Below, one piece after another: positions 1 through 6,533 of a stretch of 9,956 nucleotides of DNA (its first letter is position 1; each line of letters starts with the position of its first letter). The position numbers were made by a program, and so were the translations under genes. The notes under the pieces were generated by a model that was given only the letters and a program-made list of their open reading frames with translations, did not search any database and was not told where the DNA came from. Source of the DNA: Paracoccaceae bacterium (GTDB lineage Bacteria; Pseudomonadota; Alphaproteobacteria; Rhodobacterales; Rhodobacteraceae); the NCBI GenBank assembly GCA_007120685.1, contig SKNG01000352.1, positions 1 to 9,956 on the forward strand. The letters are read 5' to 3'.

Positions 1-2
1 TC

Positions 3-239
3 CCGGTGCTGACCATCATCGGGCTGCAATTCAGCTTCCTGCTGGCCGGCGCCATCATCATCGAGAACGTGTTCTTCCTGCCCGGGCTGGGGCGGCTGAT
101 ATTCCAGGCGATCACCCAGCGTGACCTGATCGTGGTGGAATCGGTGGTGATGCTGTTGGTCTTCGCGGTGATCCTGGTCACCTTCCTGGTCGATCTGGCC
201 TATGCCGCCGTCGACCCGCGCCTGCGGCGCCGGGCGTAA
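3..239 (+). CDS. Peptide ABC transporter permease, DppB/GsiC type (C-terminal fragment)
   Basis: This is the last 78 codons of an inner-membrane permease of the binding-protein-dependent peptide importer family; the rest lies upstream of the window. What is visible is two hydrophobic stretches. One lies in the first 20 residues around FSFLLAGAIIIE and the other around residues 43-65 (VVESVVMLLVFAVILVTF). Between them is the segment ENVFFLPGLGRL and then a polar loop with QRDL. The C-terminus reads VDLAYAAVDPRLR. The E-x-x-F-x-x-PGLG motif and the D-x-x-Y-x-x-x-DPR tail are typical of DppB/OppB/GsiC permeases. The stop codon TAA is at 237-239, ten bases before the next permease, so the genes are surely co-transcribed. 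The protein would pair with the downstream DppC-type subunit to form the translocation channel. The substrate cannot be read from this fragment. Confidence 0.93.
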   Translation, partial: PVLTIIGLQFSFLLAGAIIIENVFFLPGLGRLIFQAITQRDLIVVESVVMLLVFAVILVTFLVDLAYAAVDPRLRRRA

Positions 240-249
240 GGGGGCGCGG

Positions 250-1071
250 ATGAAAGGCCTTCCCCTGACCCTGTGGATCGGCGCCGCGCTCTCGGCCGTC
301 TTCGCGCTGGCCGCGCTCGTCTCCTTCCTCTGGACGCCCCACCCGGTGGACGGGATGATGATCGCCTCGCGCCTGCAGGCGCCATCGCCCGCGCATTGGT
401 TCGGCACCGACCATTTCGGCCGCGACATCCTGTCGATGATCATGGTCGGCGCGCGCACCTCCATCGCCGTGGCGGTAATCGCCGTGGGCATGGGCATGGC
501 GCTGGGCGTGCCGCTGGGGCTGATCGCGGCGGCCAACCGCGGCGGGCTGGTGGATGAGATCATCATGCGCGGCAACGATCTGGTCTTCGCCTTTCCGGCG
601 CTGGTCATCGCCATCCTGATCACTGCCGTCTTCGGCCCTTCGGCGGTCAACGCGATCATCGCCATCGGCATCTTCAACACCCCGGTCTTTGCCCGTGTCA
701 CGCGCGGCGGGGCGCTGAGCCTGTGGACGCTGGACTATATCCGCGCGGCCGAAGTGGCGGGCAAGGGGCCGGCGCGCATCTCGGTCGAGCATATCCTGCC
801 CAATATCGCCAATCTGCTGATCGTGCAGGGGACGATCCAGTTCTCGCTGGGCATCCTCGCCGAGGCCGCGCTGTCCTATATCGGCCTGGGCGCGCAACCG
901 CCGACGCCAAGCTGGGGCCGGATGCTGGCCGAGGCACAAACGATGATCTCCATCGCGCCGCATATGGCTATCATCCCGGGGCTGGCCATCGTGCTGACGG
1001 TGCTGGGGCTGAACCTGATGGGCGACGGGCTGCGCGATGTGCTGGACCCGCGGGTGAGGCGCGCGCGATGA
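250..1071 (+). CDS. Peptide ABC transporter permease, DppC/GsiD type
   Basis: This 273-residue inner-membrane permease forms half of the channel of a dipeptide/oligopeptide/nickel-type ABC importer. An N-terminal membrane helix (about residues 6-28) is followed by the family motif FGTDHFGRD at 51-59. Further hydrophobic spans lie at about 71-94, 112-128, 133-147, 191-212 and 239-258. The EAA-type loop that docks onto the ATPase runs from about 165 to 185 (RAAEVAGKGPAR, then ILPN). The C-terminus NLMGDGLRDVLDPR is a DppC hallmark. I chose ATG 250 because an AAGGGGG ribosome-binding site at 238-244 precedes it by five bases and because family members begin with a short cytoplasmic segment before the first helix. 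The open frame extends further upstream but overlaps the previous gene. Its stop overlaps the ATPase start as ATGA (1068-1071). The family assignment is firm; the substrate is unknown. Confidence 0.95.
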   Translation: MKGLPLTLWIGAALSAVFALAALVSFLWTPHPVDGMMIASRLQAPSPAHWFGTDHFGRDILSMIMVGARTSIAVAVIAVGMGMALGVPLGLIAAANRGGLVDEIIMRGNDLVFAFPALVIAILITAVFGPSAVNAIIAIGIFNTPVFARVTRGGALSLWTLDYIRAAEVAGKGPARISVEHILPNIANLLIVQGTIQFSLGILAEAALSYIGLGAQPPTPSWGRMLAEAQTMISIAPHMAIIPGLAIVLTVLGLNLMGDGLRDVLDPRVRRAR

Positions 1072-2666
1072 GCCTGATCGACGTGCAGAACCTTTCGCTG
1101 GATATCCACGGCACGCCGATCCTGCGCGATGTGTCCTTCACGCTGCAGGCGGGGCAGGTGTTCGGGCTGGTGGGCGAATCCGGCTCGGGCAAGTCGATGA
1201 CCTCGCTGGCGCTGATGAAGCTGCTGCCGGAAGGGGCGCAACGCACGGGCAGCGCGGTGATGGACGGGCGCGACCTGTTTGCGCTGAATGAGCGCGCCAT
1301 GTGCGCGGTGCGGGGCAATCAGATCGGCATGATATTTCAGGAGCCGATGACGGCGCTGAACCCGGTGCAAAGCATCGGCGATCAGGTGGCCGAAACGCTG
1401 GTGATCCATGGCGCCGCCACCCGGCGCGAGGCGCTGCGCGTGGCGCGCGAGAAGCTGGACCGTGTGGGGCTGGACGGGGCGCGCTTTCCGCTGGCGCGCT
1501 ACCCGCACGAGCTTTCCGGCGGTCAGCGCCAACGGGTCTGCATCGCCATGGCCATCGCCCTGCGCCCGCGTCTGCTGATCGCCGATGAGCCGACAACGGC
1601 GCTGGACGTGACCACCCAGGCCCAGATCCTGGACCTGCTGAAGGGGCTGGTGGAGGACGAGGGCATGGGGATGATGCTGATCACCCATGACCTGGCGGTG
1701 GTCTCTGGCATCGCCGATCAGGTGGCGGTGATGCAACAGGGCCGGATCGTCGAACAGGGGCCGACCGAGGCGCTGTTCCGCGCCCGCCGCCATGCCTATA
1801 CCCGCCAGCTTTTCGCCGCGTCGTCGCATATCCCGGCACGCGAGGCGATGGCCGAGGAGGCGCCTTTGCTGGAAGTGCTTGACGTGGTGCGCGACTATGC
1901 GCTGCCGCGCCGGTCGCTTTTCGGCCCCGCGCCCAGTCTGCGCGCGGTGGCAGGTGTCAGCCTGACCCTGAAGCGCGGCGAAAGCCTGGGGCTGGTGGGC
2001 GAGTCCGGTTGCGGCAAGTCCACGCTGACCCGCGCCATCCTGGGGCTGGAGGCCGTGCAGGCAGGCGAAATCCGGCTGGACGGTCAGCCGGTGCAGGCCG
2101 GGCGCCGGATGCCGCCCTCGCTACGCGCCGGGGTGCAGGTGGTGTTCCAGGACCCCTATGGCAGCTTCAACCCCCGCCACAAGGTGGCGCGGCTGGTGGC
2201 CGAGCCCTTCCATCTGGCGCCCGTCGATGCCCGCACGGCGCGCGAACGGGTGGCGGAATCGCTTGATGCCGTGGGGCTGCAACCCGGCGACATGGACAAG
2301 TATATCCATGAATTCTCTGGCGGGCAGCGCCAGCGCATCGCCATTGCGCGCGCGCTGATCATCCGGCCGAAGCTGATCGTGCTGGACGAGGCCGTGTCGG
2401 CGCTGGACGTGTCGGTGCGGTCGCGGATCCTTGATCTGCTGGCCGATCTGCAGGGCCGCTACGGGCTGTCCTATCTGTTCATCAGCCATGATCTGGGGGT
2501 CGTGCGGGCGATCACCGACCGGGTGCTGGTGATGAAAGCGGGCGAGATTGTCGAGGAAGGGCCGACGCAGGCGGTTTTCGCCGCCCCCACCCATGCCTAT
2601 ACGCGCCAACTGGTTGCCGCGACGCCGCAGATCCCGGCCGACTGGATGGCGCCGGAGCGCGCGTGA
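1068..2666 (+). CDS. Fused dipeptide ABC transporter ATPase (DppD-DppF-like double domain)
   Basis: This 532-residue cytoplasmic protein powers the importer by ATP hydrolysis. It holds two complete ABC ATPase domains in one chain. Domain 1: Walker A GESGSGKS at 36-43, Q-loop Gln91, signature LSGGQ at 149-153, Walker B LLIADE at 169-174 and switch His207. Domain 2: Walker A GESGCGKS at 311-318, Q-loop Gln361, signature FSGGQ at 416-420, Walker B LIVLDE at 436-441 and His474. Each domain ends in the HAYTRQL segment typical of oligopeptide-transporter ATPases (about 242-248 and near the C-terminus, followed by TPQIP). All catalytic residues are intact in both halves. ATG 1068 overlaps the stop of the permease (ATGA), with TGAGG at 1055-1059 as a plausible ribosome-binding site; a longer open frame upstream only shadows the permease gene. 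Fused ATPases of this kind (GsiA- or YejF-like) are common in alphaproteobacteria. The stop codon forms the first bases of a large hairpin. Confidence 0.95.
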   Translation: MSLIDVQNLSLDIHGTPILRDVSFTLQAGQVFGLVGESGSGKSMTSLALMKLLPEGAQRTGSAVMDGRDLFALNERAMCAVRGNQIGMIFQEPMTALNPVQSIGDQVAETLVIHGAATRREALRVAREKLDRVGLDGARFPLARYPHELSGGQRQRVCIAMAIALRPRLLIADEPTTALDVTTQAQILDLLKGLVEDEGMGMMLITHDLAVVSGIADQVAVMQQGRIVEQGPTEALFRARRHAYTRQLFAASSHIPAREAMAEEAPLLEVLDVVRDYALPRRSLFGPAPSLRAVAGVSLTLKRGESLGLVGESGCGKSTLTRAILGLEAVQAGEIRLDGQPVQAGRRMPPSLRAGVQVVFQDPYGSFNPRHKVARLVAEPFHLAPVDARTARERVAESLDAVGLQPGDMDKYIHEFSGGQRQRIAIARALIIRPKLIVLDEAVSALDVSVRSRILDLLADLQGRYGLSYLFISHDLGVVRAITDRVLVMKAGEIVEEGPTQAVFAAPTHAYTRQLVAATPQIPADWMAPERA

Positions 2667-2723
2667 TGCGCCCGCAAGACGCGCTCCCGCCCACCCACCC
2701 CCGCGCGCCTTGCGGGCGCATCA
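2664..2723. repeat. Long perfect inverted repeat (hairpin) starting on the ATPase stop codon
   Basis: The arms TGATGCGCCCGCAAG (2664-2678) and CTTGCGGGCGCATCA (2709-2723) are perfect 15-base reverse complements. After one A-C mismatch (2679/2708) the stem continues for five more pairs (CGCGC 2680-2684 with GCGCG 2703-2707). The loop of 18 bases (2685-2702) is almost pure C. The first three bases of the left arm are the TGA stop of the transporter ATPase. No U tract follows, so this is not a textbook intrinsic terminator. It could be a processing or mRNA-stabilising element that sets different transporter and dehydrogenase levels, a Rho-assisted terminator, or a copy of a dispersed palindrome. 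The structure is seen directly; the role is inferred. Confidence 0.85.
2686..2702 (-). other. G-quadruplex motif in the hairpin loop (minus strand)
   Basis: Read on the minus strand, the loop of the hairpin gives G5-T-G3-T-G3-C-G3: four G runs of three or more with single-base loops (runs at 2702-2698, 2696-2694, 2692-2690 and 2688-2686). Single-base loops are known to favour very stable parallel quadruplexes. The plus strand is the matching C-rich i-motif type sequence. The mRNA of this operon would carry the C-rich strand, so any quadruplex would form in DNA or in an antisense RNA. The motif is seen directly; folding in the cell is inferred. Confidence 0.6.
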
Positions 2724-2742
2724 GGCCGGCGGCCGGGGACAA

Positions 2743-2749
2743 GAAAGGA
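2743..2749 (+). promoter_or_regulatory. Ribosome-binding site deciding the aldehyde dehydrogenase start
   Basis: GAAAGGA stands eight bases before ATG 2758. The open frame runs much further upstream, through the hairpin and into the ATPase gene, so this site is the main reason to start at 2758. The same AGAAAGGAC string recurs before the pirin gene at 8644-8652. Confidence 0.75.
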
Positions 2750-2757
2750 CTGAATGG

Positions 2758-4203
2758 ATGAGCCTGAAACCCTGGTTCGACACGACCGAGACCTTCATTG
2801 CCGGGCACTGGCAGGCAGCGCCTGACCGGCTGGCGCTGGAAAACCCCTCGACCGGTGCGGGGATCGGCGAGATCGCGCGCGGCACCGCCGATCAGATCGA
2901 CGCGGCCGTCGCCGCCGCGCGGGCCGCGCTGGATGGCGACTGGGGCCGCCTGACAGCGACCGAGAGGGGGCGGCTGCTGACGGCGCTGGGACGGCTGGTC
3001 GCCGACCGCGTGGACGATCTGGCCGCGCTGGAGGCGCTGGACGTAGGCAAGCCCCTGAAACAGGCCCGCGCCGATGCCGTGGCGCTGGCGCGGTATCTGG
3101 AATTCTACGGCGGTGCGGCCGACAAGGTGATGGGCGAGACGATCCCCTATCTGGCCGGCTATACCGTCTACACATTGCGCGAACCCCATGGCGTGACCGG
3201 CCATATCATCCCCTGGAACTATCCGATGCAGATCATCGGCCGTTCGGTCGGCGCTGCGCTGGCGATGGGCAATGCCTGCGTGCTGAAACCCGCCGAGGAA
3301 GCCTGCCTGACCGCGCTGGCCTTCGCCCGGCTGGCCGAGGAGGCGGGCCTGCCACCGGGCGCGCTGAACGTGGTGCCTGGCTTGGGCGAGGAGGCGGGCG
3401 CCGCGCTGGCCGGGCATCCGGGCGTGGACCACATCAGCTTTACCGGCTCGGTCCATGTCGGCACGCTGGTGCAGGCCGCGGCGGCCAGGAACGTGGTGCC
3501 GGTGACGCTGGAACTGGGTGGCAAGTCGCCGCAACTGGTCTTTGCCGATGCCGATCTGGACGCCGCGCTGCCGTTTCTGGTCAATGCCGGCATCCAGAAT
3601 GCCGGGCAGACCTGTTCGGCGGCCTCGCGCATTCTGGTGCAGCGCAGCCGTTACGAGGAGGTCGTCGAGCGCATGGCGGCCCGCTATGCCGCATTGCAGG
3701 TCGGCCCGGCGGATGCCGATCTGGATGTCGGCCCGCTGATCTCGGCCCGGCAGAAGGAAATCGTTGAAGGGTTCATCGCGCGCGGGGGTGATCTGGAGAC
3801 CGCCGCCACGGGGCGGATCGTCGATCAGGCGCCCTCGGGCGGGCATTATGTGGCGCCGGTGCTGTTTGCCGGTGCCGCGCCAGATCATGTGCTGGCCCAG
3901 CAGGAGGTTTTCGGCCCGGTGCAGGTGGTCATCCCCTTCGATGACGAGCATCAGGCGGTGCAGATCGCCAATGCCACCGATTTCGGGTTGGTGGCTGCGG
4001 TCTGGTCTGCGGATGGCGCGCGGCAGATGCGGCTGGCGCGGCGGCTGCGCGCGGGGCAGGTGTTTGTCAACAACTACGGGGCCGGGGGCGGGGTGGAACT
4101 GCCCTTCGGGGGCGTGGGCAAATCCGGCCATGGCCGCGAAAAGGGGTTCGAGGCGCTCTATGGCTTTTCGGTCCTGAAAACGGTCGCGGCGCATCACGGC
4201 TGA
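2758..4203 (+). CDS. NAD(P)+-dependent aldehyde dehydrogenase (ALDH superfamily)
   Basis: This 481-residue soluble enzyme oxidises an aldehyde to the carboxylic acid with NAD(P)+. The length is usual for the family. Catalytic parts are all present: IPWNYP at 151-156 with the oxyanion Asn154, cofactor-binding LKPAE at 176-180 with Lys177, ISFTGS at 226-231, the general base Glu252 in LELGGK, and the nucleophile Cys286 in GQTCSA. The EVFGPV motif is at 383-388, and the C-terminal PFGGVGKSGHGREKG is typical of betaine-, aminobutyr- and other short aldehyde dehydrogenases. ATG 2758 is supported by the ribosome-binding site at 2743-2749 and by residues 3-20 resembling the family N-terminus (WFDTTETFIAGHW). 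It lies 91 bases after the transporter ATPase with the hairpin between them, so it may share the transporter transcript. The substrate cannot be deduced. An aminoaldehyde or a product of the nearby SDR would fit the context, but this is inference. Confidence 0.95.
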   Translation: MSLKPWFDTTETFIAGHWQAAPDRLALENPSTGAGIGEIARGTADQIDAAVAAARAALDGDWGRLTATERGRLLTALGRLVADRVDDLAALEALDVGKPLKQARADAVALARYLEFYGGAADKVMGETIPYLAGYTVYTLREPHGVTGHIIPWNYPMQIIGRSVGAALAMGNACVLKPAEEACLTALAFARLAEEAGLPPGALNVVPGLGEEAGAALAGHPGVDHISFTGSVHVGTLVQAAAARNVVPVTLELGGKSPQLVFADADLDAALPFLVNAGIQNAGQTCSAASRILVQRSRYEEVVERMAARYAALQVGPADADLDVGPLISARQKEIVEGFIARGGDLETAATGRIVDQAPSGGHYVAPVLFAGAAPDHVLAQQEVFGPVQVVIPFDDEHQAVQIANATDFGLVAAVWSADGARQMRLARRLRAGQVFVNNYGAGGGVELPFGGVGKSGHGREKGFEALYGFSVLKTVAAHHG

Positions 4204-4260
4204 CCGGCTTGCCGCCTTGTCCCTGCCGGGTAAGGTGGGGGTGCAGCGGCGGGGTGGTGT

Positions 4261-6468
4261 ATGGTTGAGTGGGTTGCGGGATGGGGCACGGCGGAATGGA
4301 GCCTTGCGGTTGCTGTTCTTGCCCTGCTTGGCATTGATGGGGCTCGGGGCTGGCGCGTCCTGCGCTGGGTGCTGCGGGGCGGGAAATCAGCCCCGCCCGC
4401 GCCGATCCCGGTCGTCGTCCACCCCCCACCACCCGAGCCGGAGCAGCCAAAATCCACCGCCCTCCTCGGCTCGCCCCCCGCCCCGGTTCGCGTCTTCGGG
4501 CGCGAGGGTGAACTTGCCGATCTGCGCACCCGGCTGACCAATGCCCCCGACCGCCCCGTGGCGCTGGTCAATTCCGGGGCGGTGCTGGCCGGGCAGGGCG
4601 GGATCGGCAAGACGACGCTGGCGCGGGAATATGCCCGCCTCAATGCCGGGGATTATGACGCCATCCTCTGGACCCTCGCCGCCACCCGCCAGAACGTGAT
4701 CGAGGGGCTGTGCGCCGCCGCTGACCATCTGGGCCTGCCGCGCCCCAACCCGCCGCAATTGGCCGATGCGCAGGCCGTCTGCACCCGGATCACCGCGCGG
4801 ATCGCCGATCAGGGCGAGCGCTGGCTGATCGTCTGCGACAATGTCGAGGAGGCCGCGCATCTGGACGGGCTGATGCCCATCGGCGCGCATCTGCTGGTCA
4901 CCACCCGGCAGGGGCAGGGCTGGGCCGGCTGGGATGCGGTGCGGACCGATGTGCTGGGCTTCGACAGCCCCGACGCCCCCGCCGTGCGCCTGCTGATGGC
5001 CCATGCCGGGCGCGACGACGATGCTGCGGGGGCGCAGCGGCTGGCGGGGCTGCTGGGCGGGCTGCCGCTGGCGCTGATCGTGATGGGGGCCTATCTGAAA
5101 GATCAGGCGCTGAGCTTCGATCAGGGCTGCGAGCACTGGCACCATGCGGTGACCAACGCACCCCAGAACGCCGGCTACGACGACTCGGTCTTCGGCGCGG
5201 TCAAGCTGAGCTATGACAAGCTGCCCGAGGACGCGCAGACCCTTGCCCGGCTCTTGTCCTATTGGGCGCCCGAGGGGCTGGGGCTGCGCCTGCTGCTGGA
5301 CGCGCCGGGGGGGCAGAATTGGAAGGCGGTGCTCGACCTGATCCCCGAACCGCTTCAGGAACTCGTGCAGGATGAGGCCCGCGTTCGCGCCGCCTTTACT
5401 GCGCTGGCCGCACGGTCGCTGATCACCGGTAGGGGCGAGACCCGCGCGATGCACCGCCTGACCGCCGCCGCCCTGCGCGACATGGATCAGACCGCCCTCG
5501 CCCCCGCCGCCGTAGCGCTGCTGGCGGCGGTGTATCCGGGTGGCGAACAAAACCCGGGGCACTCCCCGCAATTCCCCCTCTGCGCCCGGCTGACCCCTCA
5601 TGTGCGGGCACTGATGGCAAGCGGTGCCGCGCCGACCGTGGCGTTTTGGGACTATCTGCTCAATCAGGCCGGGGGCTATCTGAATGCCATCGCCGATTTC
5701 CCGGGCTGTTTGGCACTGGCGCAGGCCAGTCTGGCAGCGAAACAGCGGCGTGGTCTGCCCGAGTCGGATCGCGCTCTGGCCATGGCCCATGGCAATCTGG
5801 GCATGGCCTGGATGCGGGTGGGTGATCGGGACGCGGCAGAGCGGAAACTGAACCGCGCGCTTGAGCTAACCGAACGGCACCGCCCTGGATCGGCCGATCA
5901 TGCCAGCGCGCTCGAACTGCTTGGCGGGTTGATGCTTGACCGGGTGCAGGCGGGGGAGCGGAACCGGCTGGGGCCGACGATCCGGCTTTATCGACAGGCG
6001 CTGGCGATTAGGCGGCGAGCGGGGCCGCGATCAATGGAGGTTGCGGGGGCCCTGAACAATCTCGGCACTGCCCACAGCCTGCAAGGGCGCAAGCGGGAGG
6101 CGGCGCGGCTCTTTGGTGCCGCGCTGGCAATCTGGCGCGATTTTCTGGCGCCGGGGGATGCGCGGCTGGCCACGTCGGCGATGAATGTCGGCTCGATCTG
6201 TCTGGAACTCGGCGCGGCGGCAGAGGCCGAGGATTTGCTGCGCGAGGCGCTGGGGATTTGGGAGGCCGTCTTTGCCGACCAGCCCGACCACCCCGACCGG
6301 CGCAATGCGGCCGGTTGGCTGATTTCCTGCCTGATGGTCCGCGCGCGGCAGGGGGTGAACCGGGGGATGCGCGAGGCCGAGGCGCGGCGGCTTTGCGGGC
6401 AATACGGGTTCGACTATGACGAACGGGTCGCCAAGGCCCGCGACTACCCCGACGCGCCCCTGCCCTGA
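4261..6468 (+). CDS. STAND (NB-ARC-like) ATPase with N-terminal membrane segment and C-terminal TPRs
   Basis: This 735-residue protein has NLR-like architecture. A short hydrophobic segment lies at about residues 10-25 and is followed by Arg/Lys at 29, 32, 35, 39 and 42, which predicts a membrane anchor with the rest in the cytoplasm. A proline-rich linker spans 44-64. The NTPase begins with FGREGELADL at 79-88. Walker A is GQGGIGKTT at 111-119 (Lys117), Walker B is WLIVCDN at 188-194 (Asp193), the sensor-like strand LLVTTR is at 211-216, and the GLPLAL motif is at 267-272. An MHD-like MHRL is at 397-400, after a winged-helix-like region. From about 504 to 670 there are at least four TPR-like helix pairs, for example around 504-539, 592-625 and 634-668. 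An in-frame stop at 4231-4233 leaves ATG 4261 as the first start; only a weak GGGG (4251-4254) precedes it. Relatives sense a ligand through the repeats and oligomerise on ATP binding. No known effector domain is visible. Function is unassigned; NLR-like defence or signalling is a hypothesis. Confidence 0.85.
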   Translation: MVEWVAGWGTAEWSLAVAVLALLGIDGARGWRVLRWVLRGGKSAPPAPIPVVVHPPPPEPEQPKSTALLGSPPAPVRVFGREGELADLRTRLTNAPDRPVALVNSGAVLAGQGGIGKTTLAREYARLNAGDYDAILWTLAATRQNVIEGLCAAADHLGLPRPNPPQLADAQAVCTRITARIADQGERWLIVCDNVEEAAHLDGLMPIGAHLLVTTRQGQGWAGWDAVRTDVLGFDSPDAPAVRLLMAHAGRDDDAAGAQRLAGLLGGLPLALIVMGAYLKDQALSFDQGCEHWHHAVTNAPQNAGYDDSVFGAVKLSYDKLPEDAQTLARLLSYWAPEGLGLRLLLDAPGGQNWKAVLDLIPEPLQELVQDEARVRAAFTALAARSLITGRGETRAMHRLTAAALRDMDQTALAPAAVALLAAVYPGGEQNPGHSPQFPLCARLTPHVRALMASGAAPTVAFWDYLLNQAGGYLNAIADFPGCLALAQASLAAKQRRGLPESDRALAMAHGNLGMAWMRVGDRDAAERKLNRALELTERHRPGSADHASALELLGGLMLDRVQAGERNRLGPTIRLYRQALAIRRRAGPRSMEVAGALNNLGTAHSLQGRKREAARLFGAALAIWRDFLAPGDARLATSAMNVGSICLELGAAAEAEDLLREALGIWEAVFADQPDHPDRRNAAGWLISCLMVRARQGVNRGMREAEARRLCGQYGFDYDERVAKARDYPDAPLP

Positions 6469-6521
6469 CCGCGCCCCGTTGCACCCGGTCGCGATTTCCG
6501 CCACCTATCGGAGCGCAGGGC

Positions 6522-6527
6522 AGGAGG
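6522..6527 (+). promoter_or_regulatory. Strong ribosome-binding site for the SDR gene
   Basis: AGGAGG, a full Shine-Dalgarno match, sits six bases before ATG 6534. It is the strongest ribosome-binding site I see in the window. The 65 bases between the STAND gene and this start (6469-6533) show no convincing promoter or terminator. Confidence 0.8.
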
Positions 6528-6533
6528 GCAAAC

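Noticed and set aside
723..1067. 115-codon upstream extension of the ABC ATPase
   Set aside because: It overlaps the DppC permease in another frame, while ATG 1068 gives the ATGA overlap and the standard N-terminus of the family.
2512..4197. 561-codon open frame on the minus strand opposite the aldehyde dehydrogenase
   Set aside because: It is the antisense shadow of a firmly assigned gene. The translation is rich in Arg, Gln and His with low-complexity stretches and no recognisable motif, as expected from a high-GC coding strand read backwards.
4204..4229. CCGGC...GCCGG hairpin after the aldehyde dehydrogenase as a terminator
   Set aside because: The stem has only five pairs around a 16-base loop, no T tract follows, and such pairs are common by chance at this GC content.
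4387..5790. 467-codon open frame on the minus strand inside the STAND gene
   Set aside because: The plus-strand frame has clear NB-ARC motifs. The antisense frame has none and has shadow-type composition.
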